In this document: positions 13,781 through 23,314 of the stretch, one piece after another
Layout of the letters: each line of letters opens with the position of its first letter
Numbering within the stretch: position 1 is the first letter of the stretch
From: Talinum fruticosum
Taxonomy: Eukaryota > Streptophyta > Magnoliopsida > Caryophyllales > Talinaceae
Assembly (NCBI GenBank): GCA_021018815.1
Contig: JAITYX010000002.1
Location: forward strand, 10,943,001-11,007,000
Direction of reading: 5' to 3'
DNA length: 64,000 nucleotides
Position numbers and translations under genes: made by a program
The notes under the pieces: generated by a model
Databases searched by the model: none
Told to the model about the DNA's origin: nothing
Seen by the model: only the letters and a program-made list of their open reading frames with translations

Positions 13781-14450
13781 ATCCGTTTCAAAATATTTGT
13801 CATTTTAAGGTCATGAGAAAATACTTGAACATAAAAAACTTTTTACAAAACATGTGTTGAAAAACCAAGTTGCGATAAGATTTTATTAGAAATGAAAAAG
13901 AGAGAAAAAAGCAATAATTATAATCGATCGAGGGAGGGTATGTTATCGAAGTTGGTATGAAAGATTTATCCAAACATGTTCGTCTAGTTTGGGGTCCGCT
14001 TTAGTGTTGGTTACAGAGGCTTCAACTACGCGTAATAGGGTAAGCGCAGCGAGTGCGCGTAGGATTTAACACAATTGTATTTGAAGGAGACAATCACGTT
14101 GTCACTATGAAAGCAATTAAAGGTGAAATCTAGGTCCCTTGGGAGATTCGAGTCACTCATCCATGATACTCGATGTTTTCTCCAAAGTTGCAACCGGGTG
14201 CTTATTAGACACACACTTAGAGAAGGGAATAAGGTTTTTGATTGGGTGACCGAGTTTGGTTTTTGTATTTCCTCTTCTTTTGTTTGGTCGTCTTCACCTT
14301 CTTATTCCTTTCTCTCCATTTTAATGGAGCACAATTTAGGTAGAACCCTTAAAAGAAGAGCTACCACATAATTGTTATATTTATCCTTTCCAAAAATAGG
14401 ATAAAATTGATAAAATTAATTAAAATTACATGTATAATGAAATAGAGAGA
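13781..14450. mobile_element. Stowaway-like MITE relic, copy 3, split by an insertion
   Basis: The left half (about 13781-13920) has the start and inner phrases of the MITE family (gcatccgtttcaaaatattt, aaaaaccaagttgcgataag). The right-half phrases (ggataaaattgataaaatta, attaaaatta, aatgaaatagagag) resume at about 14398 and end near 14450. The roughly 460 bases between contain an RNase H-like coding fragment, so one element appears to be nested in the other. Confidence 0.5.
13990..14371 (+). pseudogene. Decayed RNase H-like fragment of a non-LTR retroelement
   Basis: In shifting frames this stretch gives EGDNHVVTMKAIKGE, then RFESLIHDTRCFLQSCNR and HTLREGNKVFDWVTEFG. This is the pattern of the plant RNase H-like domain (RVT_3 type) at the end of LINE reverse transcriptases and of related orphan plant genes: E-GDN, then REGN followed by xxAD. 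A stop after KGE, frame changes and loss of the usual AD in the last motif show that it is dead. No reverse transcriptase part is nearby. A host RNase H-like pseudogene is an alternative source. Confidence 0.6.
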
Positions 14451-15600
14451 ATATTCAACTTGTATAATTGTTCGAGCAATAACATAAAAATAAGTGTTTG
14501 GATTCCAAAATTTTACACAAAAGTATTCCACTTTTCATTTTTCTTATTTTAGTGTGATATGATGAGTATATATACGTACCAACTAGTTTTGATTTTGATT
14601 TAAAAAAATGATGAGTATATATACGTACCAACTAATTTTAAAAAAAAATTAAAATTGAAGAACGTGTTAGGCGACTAAAAGGTTTTGTATAAAATTGTCT
14701 TCTTATTTATTATGAGATTTTGCAAGACAAATATGCTGAGGATGACATTTTCTTTATTGTAAGGGATGATGTTTAATAATTATTACGACTACTAATTACT
14801 TATTTAGGGGTTTTTTAAGTTATCATTATCAATTACCCGTAAATTAAATTTTAGTTTAAGATAAATGTTTAGTCACTTAAATTTCTCAAAAGTCATATAA
14901 TAATACTTACGTAAAACGATTTTATCTAAAAATTTAGTGGATTATGTTTAATTAATTAATTAATTAATTGATAGAGGACATAATCCCATATATACGTCCA
15001 GAATCCCACGGGTGAGCTTATGGTGATCACTGAATGTGTACTGCAAATAAGTAATTATATGTAGGTTCTAAGTACCTATCTCTAATTAACGTAACTGCCG
15101 TTTTGACTGATCTACTTAATTACGTAATTAAGAGAATAATGCTGTTAACTATGGCTAACCAATTAAACTGTCATGTGCCTAATTAATAAATATTCCCTCC
15201 CACATGACACATACTTAACGTAGCCACTTAATTATACTATCCCTATTGCCCCAATATATATTATATAATACACGTTGTCTGTACTAATAAAGTTTTAGTT
15301 AAAATGATAACGGTCTTATCACAATAAAGAGCAGAAAATTTTTAAATTTCTAGAATCACACCTACCTATTCGGATAATTTTAAAATTAAAATAATCGCAG
15401 TGTAAAAGAAATTACACACTTCTTCAGATAAAAAAATATATAAATTTAATCCTACATGCCTTCTTTTACATAAAAATATTCAATTTATTATATAAAAAAA
15501 GTGTTCAAGCTGATTTAAATAATAGTAAAACCTAAATTTTTAGGACAAATGTGAACTTTTTTTGAACTTTTCTTTTAAAATAAATCATTGATAAACCGGA
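14451..15600. other. AT-rich spacer, no gene recognised
   Basis: AT-rich sequence with a TTAA-rich stretch (about 14950-14970) and the short direct repeat near 14.6 kb. No coding sense seen. Confidence 0.5.
14564..14632. repeat. Direct repeat of 27-28 bp
   Basis: Two near-perfect copies of a unit that begins ATGATGAGTATATATACGTA, separated by about 20 bases. Confidence 0.85.
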
Positions 15601-16880
15601 ATTTTACGTGCTTTTCCATTCTCTTATTGGCTAATTTCGACACTTCAAAGGCCTTCTCACCTAAATTCTTATTTGATTTCGCTTACTTTCTTCATTTATG
15701 ATTAAAGTGTGCGAATTTCTATGTTTTGAGGTAATCTCGCCTTTTATGATGAAGAATACATCTTTCAAAGTGTTAAGGAAAAGAGCGGGAGGCCATAGAA
15801 GGTCGGAGAGCGAAGAAAGAGTTCAAGCCAAGTCGAGCACAGTCGTAGCACTCGGCTGTGCTAAAGAAAAGAAGGAAAAGAAGACCTAGCACAGGCTGTG
15901 TTGAAGCGGAAGAGGTCAGCACAGGCCATGCTAGGAATTTGGAATTTAATTGAAGAAGTCGTGAGCTTGCACGGGTTAAGCACGGTTTCAAGATCTGGTT
16001 GTGCCAATCGGCAGTTTCGTTTTTCCGCACATTTTATTCCGAAACCGTTAATTTTCGAGGAGACTTTTTATGCTTCGTTTCTAGGCTAGTTTCTCTCTAT
16101 GTTTAAGCACTTATTTTCCATTTGTAAGGGATCAAAGCTTGGAGTTATTTTCATTTAATCGCAAGTTAATTCAAGTTTACGGTATTGTCATTCTTTTCTC
16201 TACTTTTATCTTTCATTCTTTTTGCTGTTCTTCTCTCGGTTTGCTGTCACATGTCATGAATATGTGTGGCTAAATTTCCAACTTAGGTTGGGGATTTTGC
16301 CACTAATATGTTAGTTTAATCGTAATTGATGCTTTGATGCTAATTTGCAATTGTTTGATGAATTTCCGACTTGTTGATACTTGTGAATTGGTGTGAGGTT
16401 CGAGAGAATCCTACCTTTATTGTTTTTGGGAATTGAGTAGACTTCGAGAGAGGAGGCTTAGTTCTACTTCAACTCGTTGGATGATTACAACTTAGATATG
16501 AGAATAATTTAGGTTGTTATTAAGGGAAGAGTCGATAATCATGTAATTCTTTGGTTTTAATTGTGTGAGAACAACGATTAATTCAATTGAATTAGCTTAA
16601 TGACCTTCGAGAGAAGGCTTAGGTGGTCTGAACTGCATCGATTCCCTAGTTCATCGCAATTGTGAATAGTGTAGAAGCATGTGATTAAGATTGTTGGCAT
16701 GTTAGCTCGGTAAATCCTCGCCTAAGGTTTTCTTTATCCGATTTTATTTTGTTCTTTGAGTGTTTATATCATCACCCAAGTGAATTGTTTCGTCGCTTAG
16801 TTCGAAAGGACATTGACCTTAGACTTTTGAGAGACCTAACTCACTGAGATCGACAACCGTACTTTCTATAGTACAACAAC
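15600..16880 (+). mobile_element. Probable LTR-retroelement relic (LTR or leader region)
   Basis: Base composition differs from the spacers on both sides. The stretch has repeated GAGCACAG/GCTGTGCT phrases (about 15830-15930), repeated TTCGAGAGA phrases (about 16399, 16446, 16609) and a closing ACTCACTGAGATCGACAACC near 16840, followed by tagtacaacaac. That kind of ending is familiar from LTR and leader regions of large plant Ty3/gypsy (Tat/Athila-like) elements. No gag or pol is attached. The family call rests on remembered similarity, and the limits are approximate. Confidence 0.4.
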
Positions 16881-16894
16881 AATCATAAATAATG

Positions 16895-17164
16895 CTCATT
16901 TTTATTCTACAATATTTATCATATTTGGGTTGTAAAGAAATACGAAAAACACACAATTTATGATAAAATTTATATTAAAATATAATGTTACTCTAAAATT
17001 TTATTGAAAATAAATGAATTCAATGGAAAAATGATATAAACAACAATTAATAATAACATAGTTGATAAATTAATTATAATATATTATTAAAATTATAAAA
17101 TAATAAATATTATAATAAAAAAATTAATTAAATTTATAAATATAATATTATAAAATAAAGGAAG
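16895..17164. mobile_element. Stowaway-like MITE relic, copy 4
   Basis: Starts CTCATTTTTATTCTACAATA and ends AAAGGAAG then TA. Inner phrases (tgataaaatttatattaaaa, gttgataaattaatta, attaaaattataaaataata) match the family. More A/T-decayed than copy 1. Confidence 0.6.
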
Positions 17165-17310
17165 TATAAACCTACGGAGTAATAATTTTGGTGATCATAA
17201 TAATTAAATAGGAGATTATTATTAGAGCCACAAAAAGAGCATAAAAAAAAAAAAGGAAAGGGATAGGGGGATAGGTAGGTAAGAAGGCAAGGGAGGGCGG
17301 AGTATCTGGA

Positions 17311-17320
17311 CACGTGTCGG
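17311..17320 (+). promoter_or_regulatory. Composite G-box and ARF-type site
   Basis: CACGTG (17311-17316) overlaps TGTCGG (17315-17320), the high-affinity ARF-binding hexamer. It lies about 1.8 kb upstream of the IAA15-like start, inside a GC-richer patch. Function is inferred from sequence only. Confidence 0.3.
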
Positions 17321-18838
17321 TAGAGGATCCGGAAAGTCGACCCGGACACTGAAATCAAGGGATCCGAAAGAAAGAGGGGGACCGCTTTCCGACAAAGAGA
17401 CCATCTTCACATGTGACAAGGACACAAACTTGAAAGTGGAGGAGAGAGAGAGAGAGGGAGGGAGAAAGAGAGTTGAGTTGACTGGGTCCCCACCCCCACA
17501 CCCTTTCGCAACCGCACACGAGTTGTTCGTTTAAACAGTGAACGTAGCTCTATACTCGCTTTGATTTGGGCCTGCTCATGGGCTTTACTTGTTCACACTC
17601 TTCATCTCTCTCTCTCACCCGTTTTTCTTTTCTTTTTTTTTTTTTTTATTATTCATCAATATACTTTGATTCACTTAACCTGACTCTAATTTAAATATTT
17701 GGACATATTTAAAATGATATTTATACCTTTATTTATAACCGTTTTCAGCTCATTTTAGTTAGAACAAATAATCGTTTCAGCTTATTTTACCTATCACAAC
17801 TAATCATTTCAACCTTGTTTCACTCGTAATAATTATAACCACTCGACCATTTCATCTCATCTCATCTCATTTTAGTTGTAACAGGTGATTTTAACAAAAA
17901 TTTCAAATAGACCCTTTATCTTAAGTAAAGTCTTGCATATGAGACTTGTGAATTGACAAACTATGTGGCCCAAAAAAATATATTCCTTTTTTGAATCAAC
18001 GATAACTTGACTCTGATAATATAGGCTCAAATATAAAAATATTACTTCTTTGAACTTTTAGACTTTTTTGTTTTCTTTTACTTATCTGGTACCCATTATT
18101 TCAAATAAAGTTTTAAACTTCAAGCCTTATTGATGCAAATATATATACGTAGAATACATATATATTCTTTACATGTTAACAATAACTCGTCTTTAAATAA
18201 TAAAATGATTATTAATTAAATTAAATTATTAAAAATATTTTATACTATTAAGGAAATTATTTTGGTTAAAAAAGTTCTCATTTTTCCAACGACAAGTTAT
18301 AAAGATACATAGAGTTGATAATTTTAATCGTCCACCTCATATTTGTTATCTAAATCAAAAGTATTATAACATATTTCAATTATTTACGACTTTTTTATAA
18401 TTATTTTCTTTATGTATAGTGTATGTGTTACTTTATAAGTCTAAGATAATTTCAAAAGTCCATGACGTTAAATGCTTGTATATCAATCATTTATCAACAC
18501 TTAAATCATGAATCAGAAAGTAACAACATTGGGGACTTAGATAATCATCGATCAATATTTAATAGCCAAAAATATTATCCAATTAATTACTTTTTAAATT
18601 GCAATATCAAACAATTTTATAAATTTTTATTCAAATAACTTTATACAATTTGTGGGTGAATTAGACCATAATCCAGTCATTAAAATTAACTCCATGGATA
18701 ATTTTTACATTTCTAACCTTTATATTTTCTCAAACTTCCTTTTCCCTACCCCAATTTTCTTTTTCTTTTTTAAAGGAAAAAAGAAAAAGAGAACTGCCCT
18801 CTACTAGGAGATAAGAATGAAATGTAATGGACAAGGAC

Positions 18839-18854
18839 CGGGTCGGACGACCCG
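18839..18854. promoter_or_regulatory. Perfect dyad CGGGTCG-GA-CGACCCG
   Basis: Seven-base inverted arms around a 2-base centre, about 300 bases upstream of the IAA15-like ATG. GTCGG within it resembles the ARF core, but the full TGTCGG is absent. Confidence 0.3.
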
Positions 18855-18937
18855 TGGGCCCGACTAAGAAATGAGCAAAATAATATACACACGCCTAAAA
18901 TCAATACTTGGGCAAATCCACGCCGCTCATCAATGGA

Positions 18938-18943
18938 CACGTG
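18938..18943 (+). promoter_or_regulatory. G-box CACGTG upstream of the IAA15-like gene
   Basis: CACGTGGCG about 65 bases upstream of the TATA box: a canonical G-box/ABRE-like site in the right place for bZIP or bHLH factors. Confidence 0.45.
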
Positions 18944-19002
18944 GCGTACACAGAATGGTCAAACCCCTCATCAAAAATAAGACACCCTTGGGCACTCTCT
19001 CT

Positions 19003-19010
19003 ATATATAC
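19003..19010 (+). promoter_or_regulatory. TATA box of the IAA15-like gene
   Basis: TATATATA in a CT-rich setting, about 135 bases upstream of the first ATG. A purine-rich leader follows. Confidence 0.6.
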
Positions 19011-19142
19011 CCCCTCGTCCTGTGTAGTGCAATCCCCAGGTCACCTGATTCACTCCCCCTCTCGCTTCTCTAGCTACCAAAATTAAGAATTCAATTTCCC
19101 AAAAAAAAGAGAGAAGAGAAAGAAACAGTTAGTTGTTGGGCG

Positions 19143-20196
19143 ATGCCTGGCTCTGAAGAAGCAAGCACCATGGATTTGAAGGAGACTGAGCTCACCCTCG
19201 GGTTGCCTGGCGAAAACCCGGCCACAAAATCTAGTTTAAAGAGAGGATTTTCCGAGGCTCTTGATTTGAAACTCGGCGGTGTTCACAATGACAATGATCA
19301 TAACGATCGATTGTCACAATCGAATCCCCTAAACCACCCCCTTCCAAGTAATAATCACAAACACTAGTTGTTTTTATGTAACACGGACATTACTTTATAT
19401 CATACTTCTGGTCTCCAGTCCCCATATATTAATATTAATGCTGATATTGATTAAATGAATTTGGCAGGGCACAAGTTGTGGGGTGGCCGCCAGTGAGAGC
19501 AAGCAGAAAGAATGCAATGACGATGAAGAAGTGCAAATATGTGAAGGTGGCAGTTGACGGAGCTCCGTATTTGAGAAAAGTGGATCTTGAATTATACAAC
19601 TCTTACCACCAACTCTTGGAGGCCTTGGAGGGCATGTTTTCTTGCTATACCATCCGTACGTCTCCTATTTATATATTAATTATTTTTAATTTTCTTGTAA
19701 TTTATTATTTAACCTTAATCTAATAGTGGTAATTAATTTTTGAGTAATATTAGTTCATGAGTTTTTAATTATTTAGGTAATTTCTTTAACGATGGAAAGA
19801 TCATTATGGCCCCTATAAATGGATCTGAATATGTGCCCACATATGAGGACAAAGATGGAGATTGGATGATGGTCGGAGATGTTCCTTGGAAGTATGTATA
19901 TCTTTAATTTTATTAATTTGTAAAATTACCCTCTTCCATTTGTCCATTTTATTAATTAATTATTTTTTCTTTATTAATTTGGATAGCATGTTTGTTGAAT
20001 CGTGTAAGAGAATCCGACTAATGAAGAGCTCAGATGCCATAGGATTAGGTAAATATCTATTACATTGCATCATTCGTTAATTAATTTTCATCCATTCATA
20101 TATGACGTATATGTTCTTTAAACTAAATAACGATTGTCTAATTTTTATTCTTTTTTATTTGACACAGAGCCAAGAACACTATCCAAGATTGACTAA
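19143..20196 (+). CDS. IAA15: Aux/IAA auxin-response repressor, IAA15-like (one base missing in exon 1)
   Basis: Nuclear repressor of ARF factors, degraded in response to auxin. Exons: 19143-19347, 19468-19655, 19777-19891, 19987-20048, 20168-20196; about 199 aa if one missing base is allowed for. A second in-frame ATG at 19170 (ACCATGG) has the better initiation context. Domain I is LTLGLPG (residues 17-23), then [14 protein letters not shown]. The first part of exon 1 runs into a stop at 19365. From about 19331 another frame reads KPPPSK and joins, through consensus GTAATA and TTGGCAG sites, to [10 protein letters not shown], the classic degron junction. One base is therefore missing between about 19260 and 19330, most likely in CCCC at 19326-19329. 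PB1 follows ([21 protein letters not shown], then [16 protein letters not shown] and KSSDAIGL). Short linkers and RASRK after the degron resemble Arabidopsis IAA15, as does the gene's position next to GLYK. Without the lost base, a weak in-frame alternative acceptor (exon 2 from 19476) would give 196 aa. Confidence 0.85.
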
Positions 20197-20250
20197 GGGG
20201 AACCTCAGCTTATCAAGAAGTCTTACAAAACAAAAGACTCGTGTTATGTA

Positions 20251-20252
20251 TC

Positions 20253-20308
<56 letters not shown>
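20251..20308. repeat. (TTA)n microsatellite in the 3' flank of the IAA15-like gene
   Basis: About 18 ATT/TTA trinucleotides with one interruption, 55 bases after the stop codon and probably within the 3' UTR. Confidence 0.9.
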
Positions 20309-20523
20309 CCCCTCCCCCACTTTTCTAGTTTTCTCCTACTTTTTGTAAGCTCTTGAGATGATAAATAGCTAGGAAACCTAAGAAAATAAAAATGTTTTTT
20401 TTTTTTTTTTGTAATAACTAGACCTAGCTAGGAAGATTTTCATCTTATTGCAAATTGTTGTTGATATGACTATGTAAAAATCATTAACATTAAAGCACTA
20501 TTTTGTTTAGATATTTTATAATA

Positions 20524-20808
20524 CTCTGTCCATTTTAAGGTTATGAGGGAGTATAAAGAAAACATTAAATATATGACAAATTTTGTATTAAAAGATTAAA
20601 TTGTCCCAAGATTTCATTAGAAATGAAGAAAATCACTGAGATAAGGAGATAAATAAAGCAATTAATAAGGACAAAATCGGTAAACTAATCACTAATACGT
20701 TATTGAAATTGTAAAGTGACGAGTATTGTTTTTTTTTGGTGTAAAAGTGACAAGTATTGTGAAATAAAAAAAGTTAATTAAAGTGACATATATTTTGAAA
20801 TGAAGGGA
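20524..20808. mobile_element. Stowaway-like MITE relic, copy 5
   Basis: Starts CTCTGTCCATTTTAAGG and ends GAAGGGAAT then ATA. Family phrases are clear (tgacaaattttgtattaaaa, taaggacaaaatcggtaaac). Near its 3' end, gtgacaagtattg is present twice around a T9 run (about 20715-20760), a small internal duplication. Confidence 0.7.
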
Positions 20809-22161
20809 ATATAATATATTAATGCCAAAAGTTATAGAATATTAATTCCATGGAAAAAAGTTTATGAGCTTATAGTAGGAGGAATATTTTTGGATCTAAA
20901 ATATACTTATAATGTAATGTTGCAAAGTGTTAATTTCTTTCATTGAAACCAAATATTTATATATAACAAGCTGCATAATAAGACTATTTTTGATTAATAA
21001 AACATGTGCATATTGTGCAATATAATCCTGTAATACTGAGCTGGCATAATTTAGTTTACTAAATCATGCAATTTGTTCGGAAAAATTAATACTAATTATT
21101 TATTTATTTATTTTCAAAAAATACAATAGTGTAATAGTTTAAAAATAGTTAGAAAATATTTGAAACTCGACATATCATATCAGTTTTTACGGACCACGAA
21201 TATTAATTGTCTTAGTTGTACACCACATTTCCTATGTGGCTAGTAATCTCTTTGCACTGCGTTTAAATGATGAAAATCAATATATACCCATGAGTGATGG
21301 CGTAAGCATATTTTTTCCCCCAAAAAAAAACAAAAATTGAAACAGGAAATAGATTTAAAAAAGTGTTTTTTTTTTTAGTGAAAAAGATGTAAAAATTAAT
21401 ATAAGCAGAAATTTCAAAAATAAATACAGTTCTAGGGAGTCATATTTTATTTTTCGATTCGAAAACATCTAATATATTATAAAATTTGGTGAATTATTTA
21501 ATTGACACATTCTTATTGGGCCAGGTTTAGTCAGTTTTGTTAGGCCCAAGTTAGTGAGAAGGTGGGCTGGTTCCAGGGGAAGGGGCTGGGTACACTGGCC
21601 CAAACTTTGATGGTTGATGTTTTCTTTTTCCTAATAAATTTTTATTTATTTATTTATTTCTTGTTTAATATTTTTTATTTGGCTGGAATTGCGCTATTAT
21701 TTGTTCGTTGGATTACAATTTTCTCATAATAAATTTTTCGTTATTCACCAGACTTAAACCTAAAATCTTGATTAAAAAGTAAGAGAATAAATAATAAATT
21801 ACTTGAACTAACCTCGTGGTAATATTTTCTCAATAAATTTTATTTCTTACAATATTATTTTAGTAATATTATACGAATAAGAAAAGTAAATATGACAGGA
21901 TTGACCTGATATCCAAAACTGAATAGCTAGTACTAACATCCAATTTTATAGTGGAATGAACTCACTTGAAAGTGGGCCTAAAATTTAAATTTGATCTTAA
22001 TCGAATCGAAGTCAGCTTAAATTTATTTTTTAAAAAAAATTTGTTAAATTAAATATCAATTAACTTGAAGTTAATCGAAATTGAAAATCATACTAATCAA
22101 TTAAGGATTTATTTGTTGCAAGAAAAAAAAGTCAAAATTTACACTATCGAATCCAACTGGC
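20809..22161. other. AT-rich spacer, no gene recognised
   Basis: AT-rich DNA with a GC-richer island at about 21530-21610 (GGGCTGG, GGCCCAA phrases). No coding sense seen. The right end is upstream of the glycosyltransferase gene. Confidence 0.5.
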
Positions 22162-22201
22162 TTGAGCTTGAATCACACTAGACAGCATTTACACTACTTG
22201 C

Positions 22202-22203
<2 letters not shown>

Positions 22204-22233
<30 letters not shown>
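22204..22233 (+). repeat. (CT)n tract in the leader of the glycosyltransferase gene
   Basis: About 14 CT dinucleotides, roughly 315 bases upstream of the ATG, in a CT-rich leader typical of plant core promoters and 5' UTRs. Confidence 0.9.
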
Positions 22234-22241
<8 letters not shown>

Positions 22242-22547
22242 CCCTCTATCTCTCTCTTTCTTCCTCCTTTCTCCGCCACTGGCGTTCAGAGATTTCCGCG
22301 GCATTGCCCATGTCGGTGGTCCACTGATTCATTCATTCTATTCCCTCTCTCCTTATTTATTGTAAGATCTATCGGTGCTCTCAATTCCCAACCCCAGATT
22401 CATCTCTCTACCTTTCATCCCCTCAAATTTAGCCACTTCGCATAATTAGTCCCTATTATCTCCCCCAGATCCTCCGTTGTCAAGATCGATTCTTTCTCTA
22501 TATTTCAGGCCGGAAATCCGAGGAAGAACAGAACCCAAGAAAAAGGT

Positions 22548-23314
22548 ATGGGATCCATCGCTACAGAGGTGAATTCTGGCAATGGAATCCTAGAAGCCCC
22601 CAAACCGTTCAAGATCTTCATTGGGTACGATCCCAGAGAGGACATTGCCTATGAAGTGTGTAAACACTCTATCCTGAAGCGATCTTCCATCCCGGTTGAG
22701 ATTCAGCCCATAAAGCAAGGTGAGTTGAGGCAAAAGGGTTTGTACTGGCGAGAAAGGGGAAATTAGAGAGCACTGAGTTCTCTTTTAGCCGATTCTTGAC
22801 ACCCCATTTGGCCAATTATGAGGGTTGGGCTATGTTTGTCGATTGTGATTTCCTTTACTTGGGTGATATTAAGGAATTAGTAGGTTTGATTGATGATAAG
22901 TACGCTATAATGTGTGTTCAACATGATTATGCCCCAAAAGAGACTACAAAAATGGATGGGGCTATTCAGACTGTTTACCCTAGGAAGAACTGGTCATCTA
23001 TGGTTTTGTACAATTGTGGGCATCCAAAGAACAAGGTATTGACCCCTGAGATTGTCAACACTGAGACTGGGGCATTCCTCCATAGGTTTCAGTGGTTGGA
23101 GGATGATCAAATTGGGTCTGTCCCATTTGTGTGGAACTTCCTTGTGGGTCATAACCAGGCTGTGGAGGGCGATCCCTCGACCGCCCCTAAGGCCATCCAC
23201 TACACTCTTGGCGGGCCTTGGTTCGAAGTGTGGAAGGACTGCGAGTTTGGTGATTTGTGGACCAAGGAGAAGGAGGAGTATGAGAATGACAAGAAGAAAA
23301 GAGGTTCCAAGTAG
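22548..23314 (+). CDS. Intronless GT-A-type glycosyltransferase, one-base frameshift
   Basis: Single-exon gene, 255 aa if one base is restored. As given, the first frame (from 22548) ends at TAG 22764-22766. Homology continues without a gap in another frame from 22760 to 23314, so one G is missing from GGGG at 22756-22759. Visible motifs: FKIFIGYDPREDIAY near the N-terminus (nucleotide-binding start of a GT-A fold), STEFSFSRFL, VDCDF with a DxD metal site (residues 99-101), KMDGAIQTVYPRKNWSSMVL, and a late HYTLGGPWF (His about 218) like the metal-binding His of GT8-type enzymes. No signal peptide or membrane segment is evident, so a cytosolic enzyme is possible. Sugar donor and acceptor are unknown. 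I recall close relatives of this motif set in bacteria as well as plants. GGTGAGTT at 22719 looks like a donor but is coding (GELR). Not a GAUT or glycogenin by length. Confidence 0.8.

Larger units (their letters stand above)
17165..19002. other. Spacer and upstream region of the IAA15-like gene
   Basis: A GC-richer, purine-rich patch at about 17260-17540 contrasts with AT-rich DNA on both sides and ends in a GAGAGA tract. The remainder is AT-rich with a (TCTCA)n run near 17860. A candidate promoter region occupies roughly the last 200 bases. Confidence 0.5.

Noticed and set aside
16398..16415. GGTTCGAGAGAATCC as a tRNA T-arm
   Set aside because: The loop length does not fit, and no A box, anticodon arm or acceptor pairing was found.
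22719..22800. Possible intron in the glycosyltransferase gene starting at AAG|GTGAGT
   Set aside because: The sequence after the apparent donor encodes conserved residues (GELRQKGLYWRERG). A one-base loss explains the frame change better.
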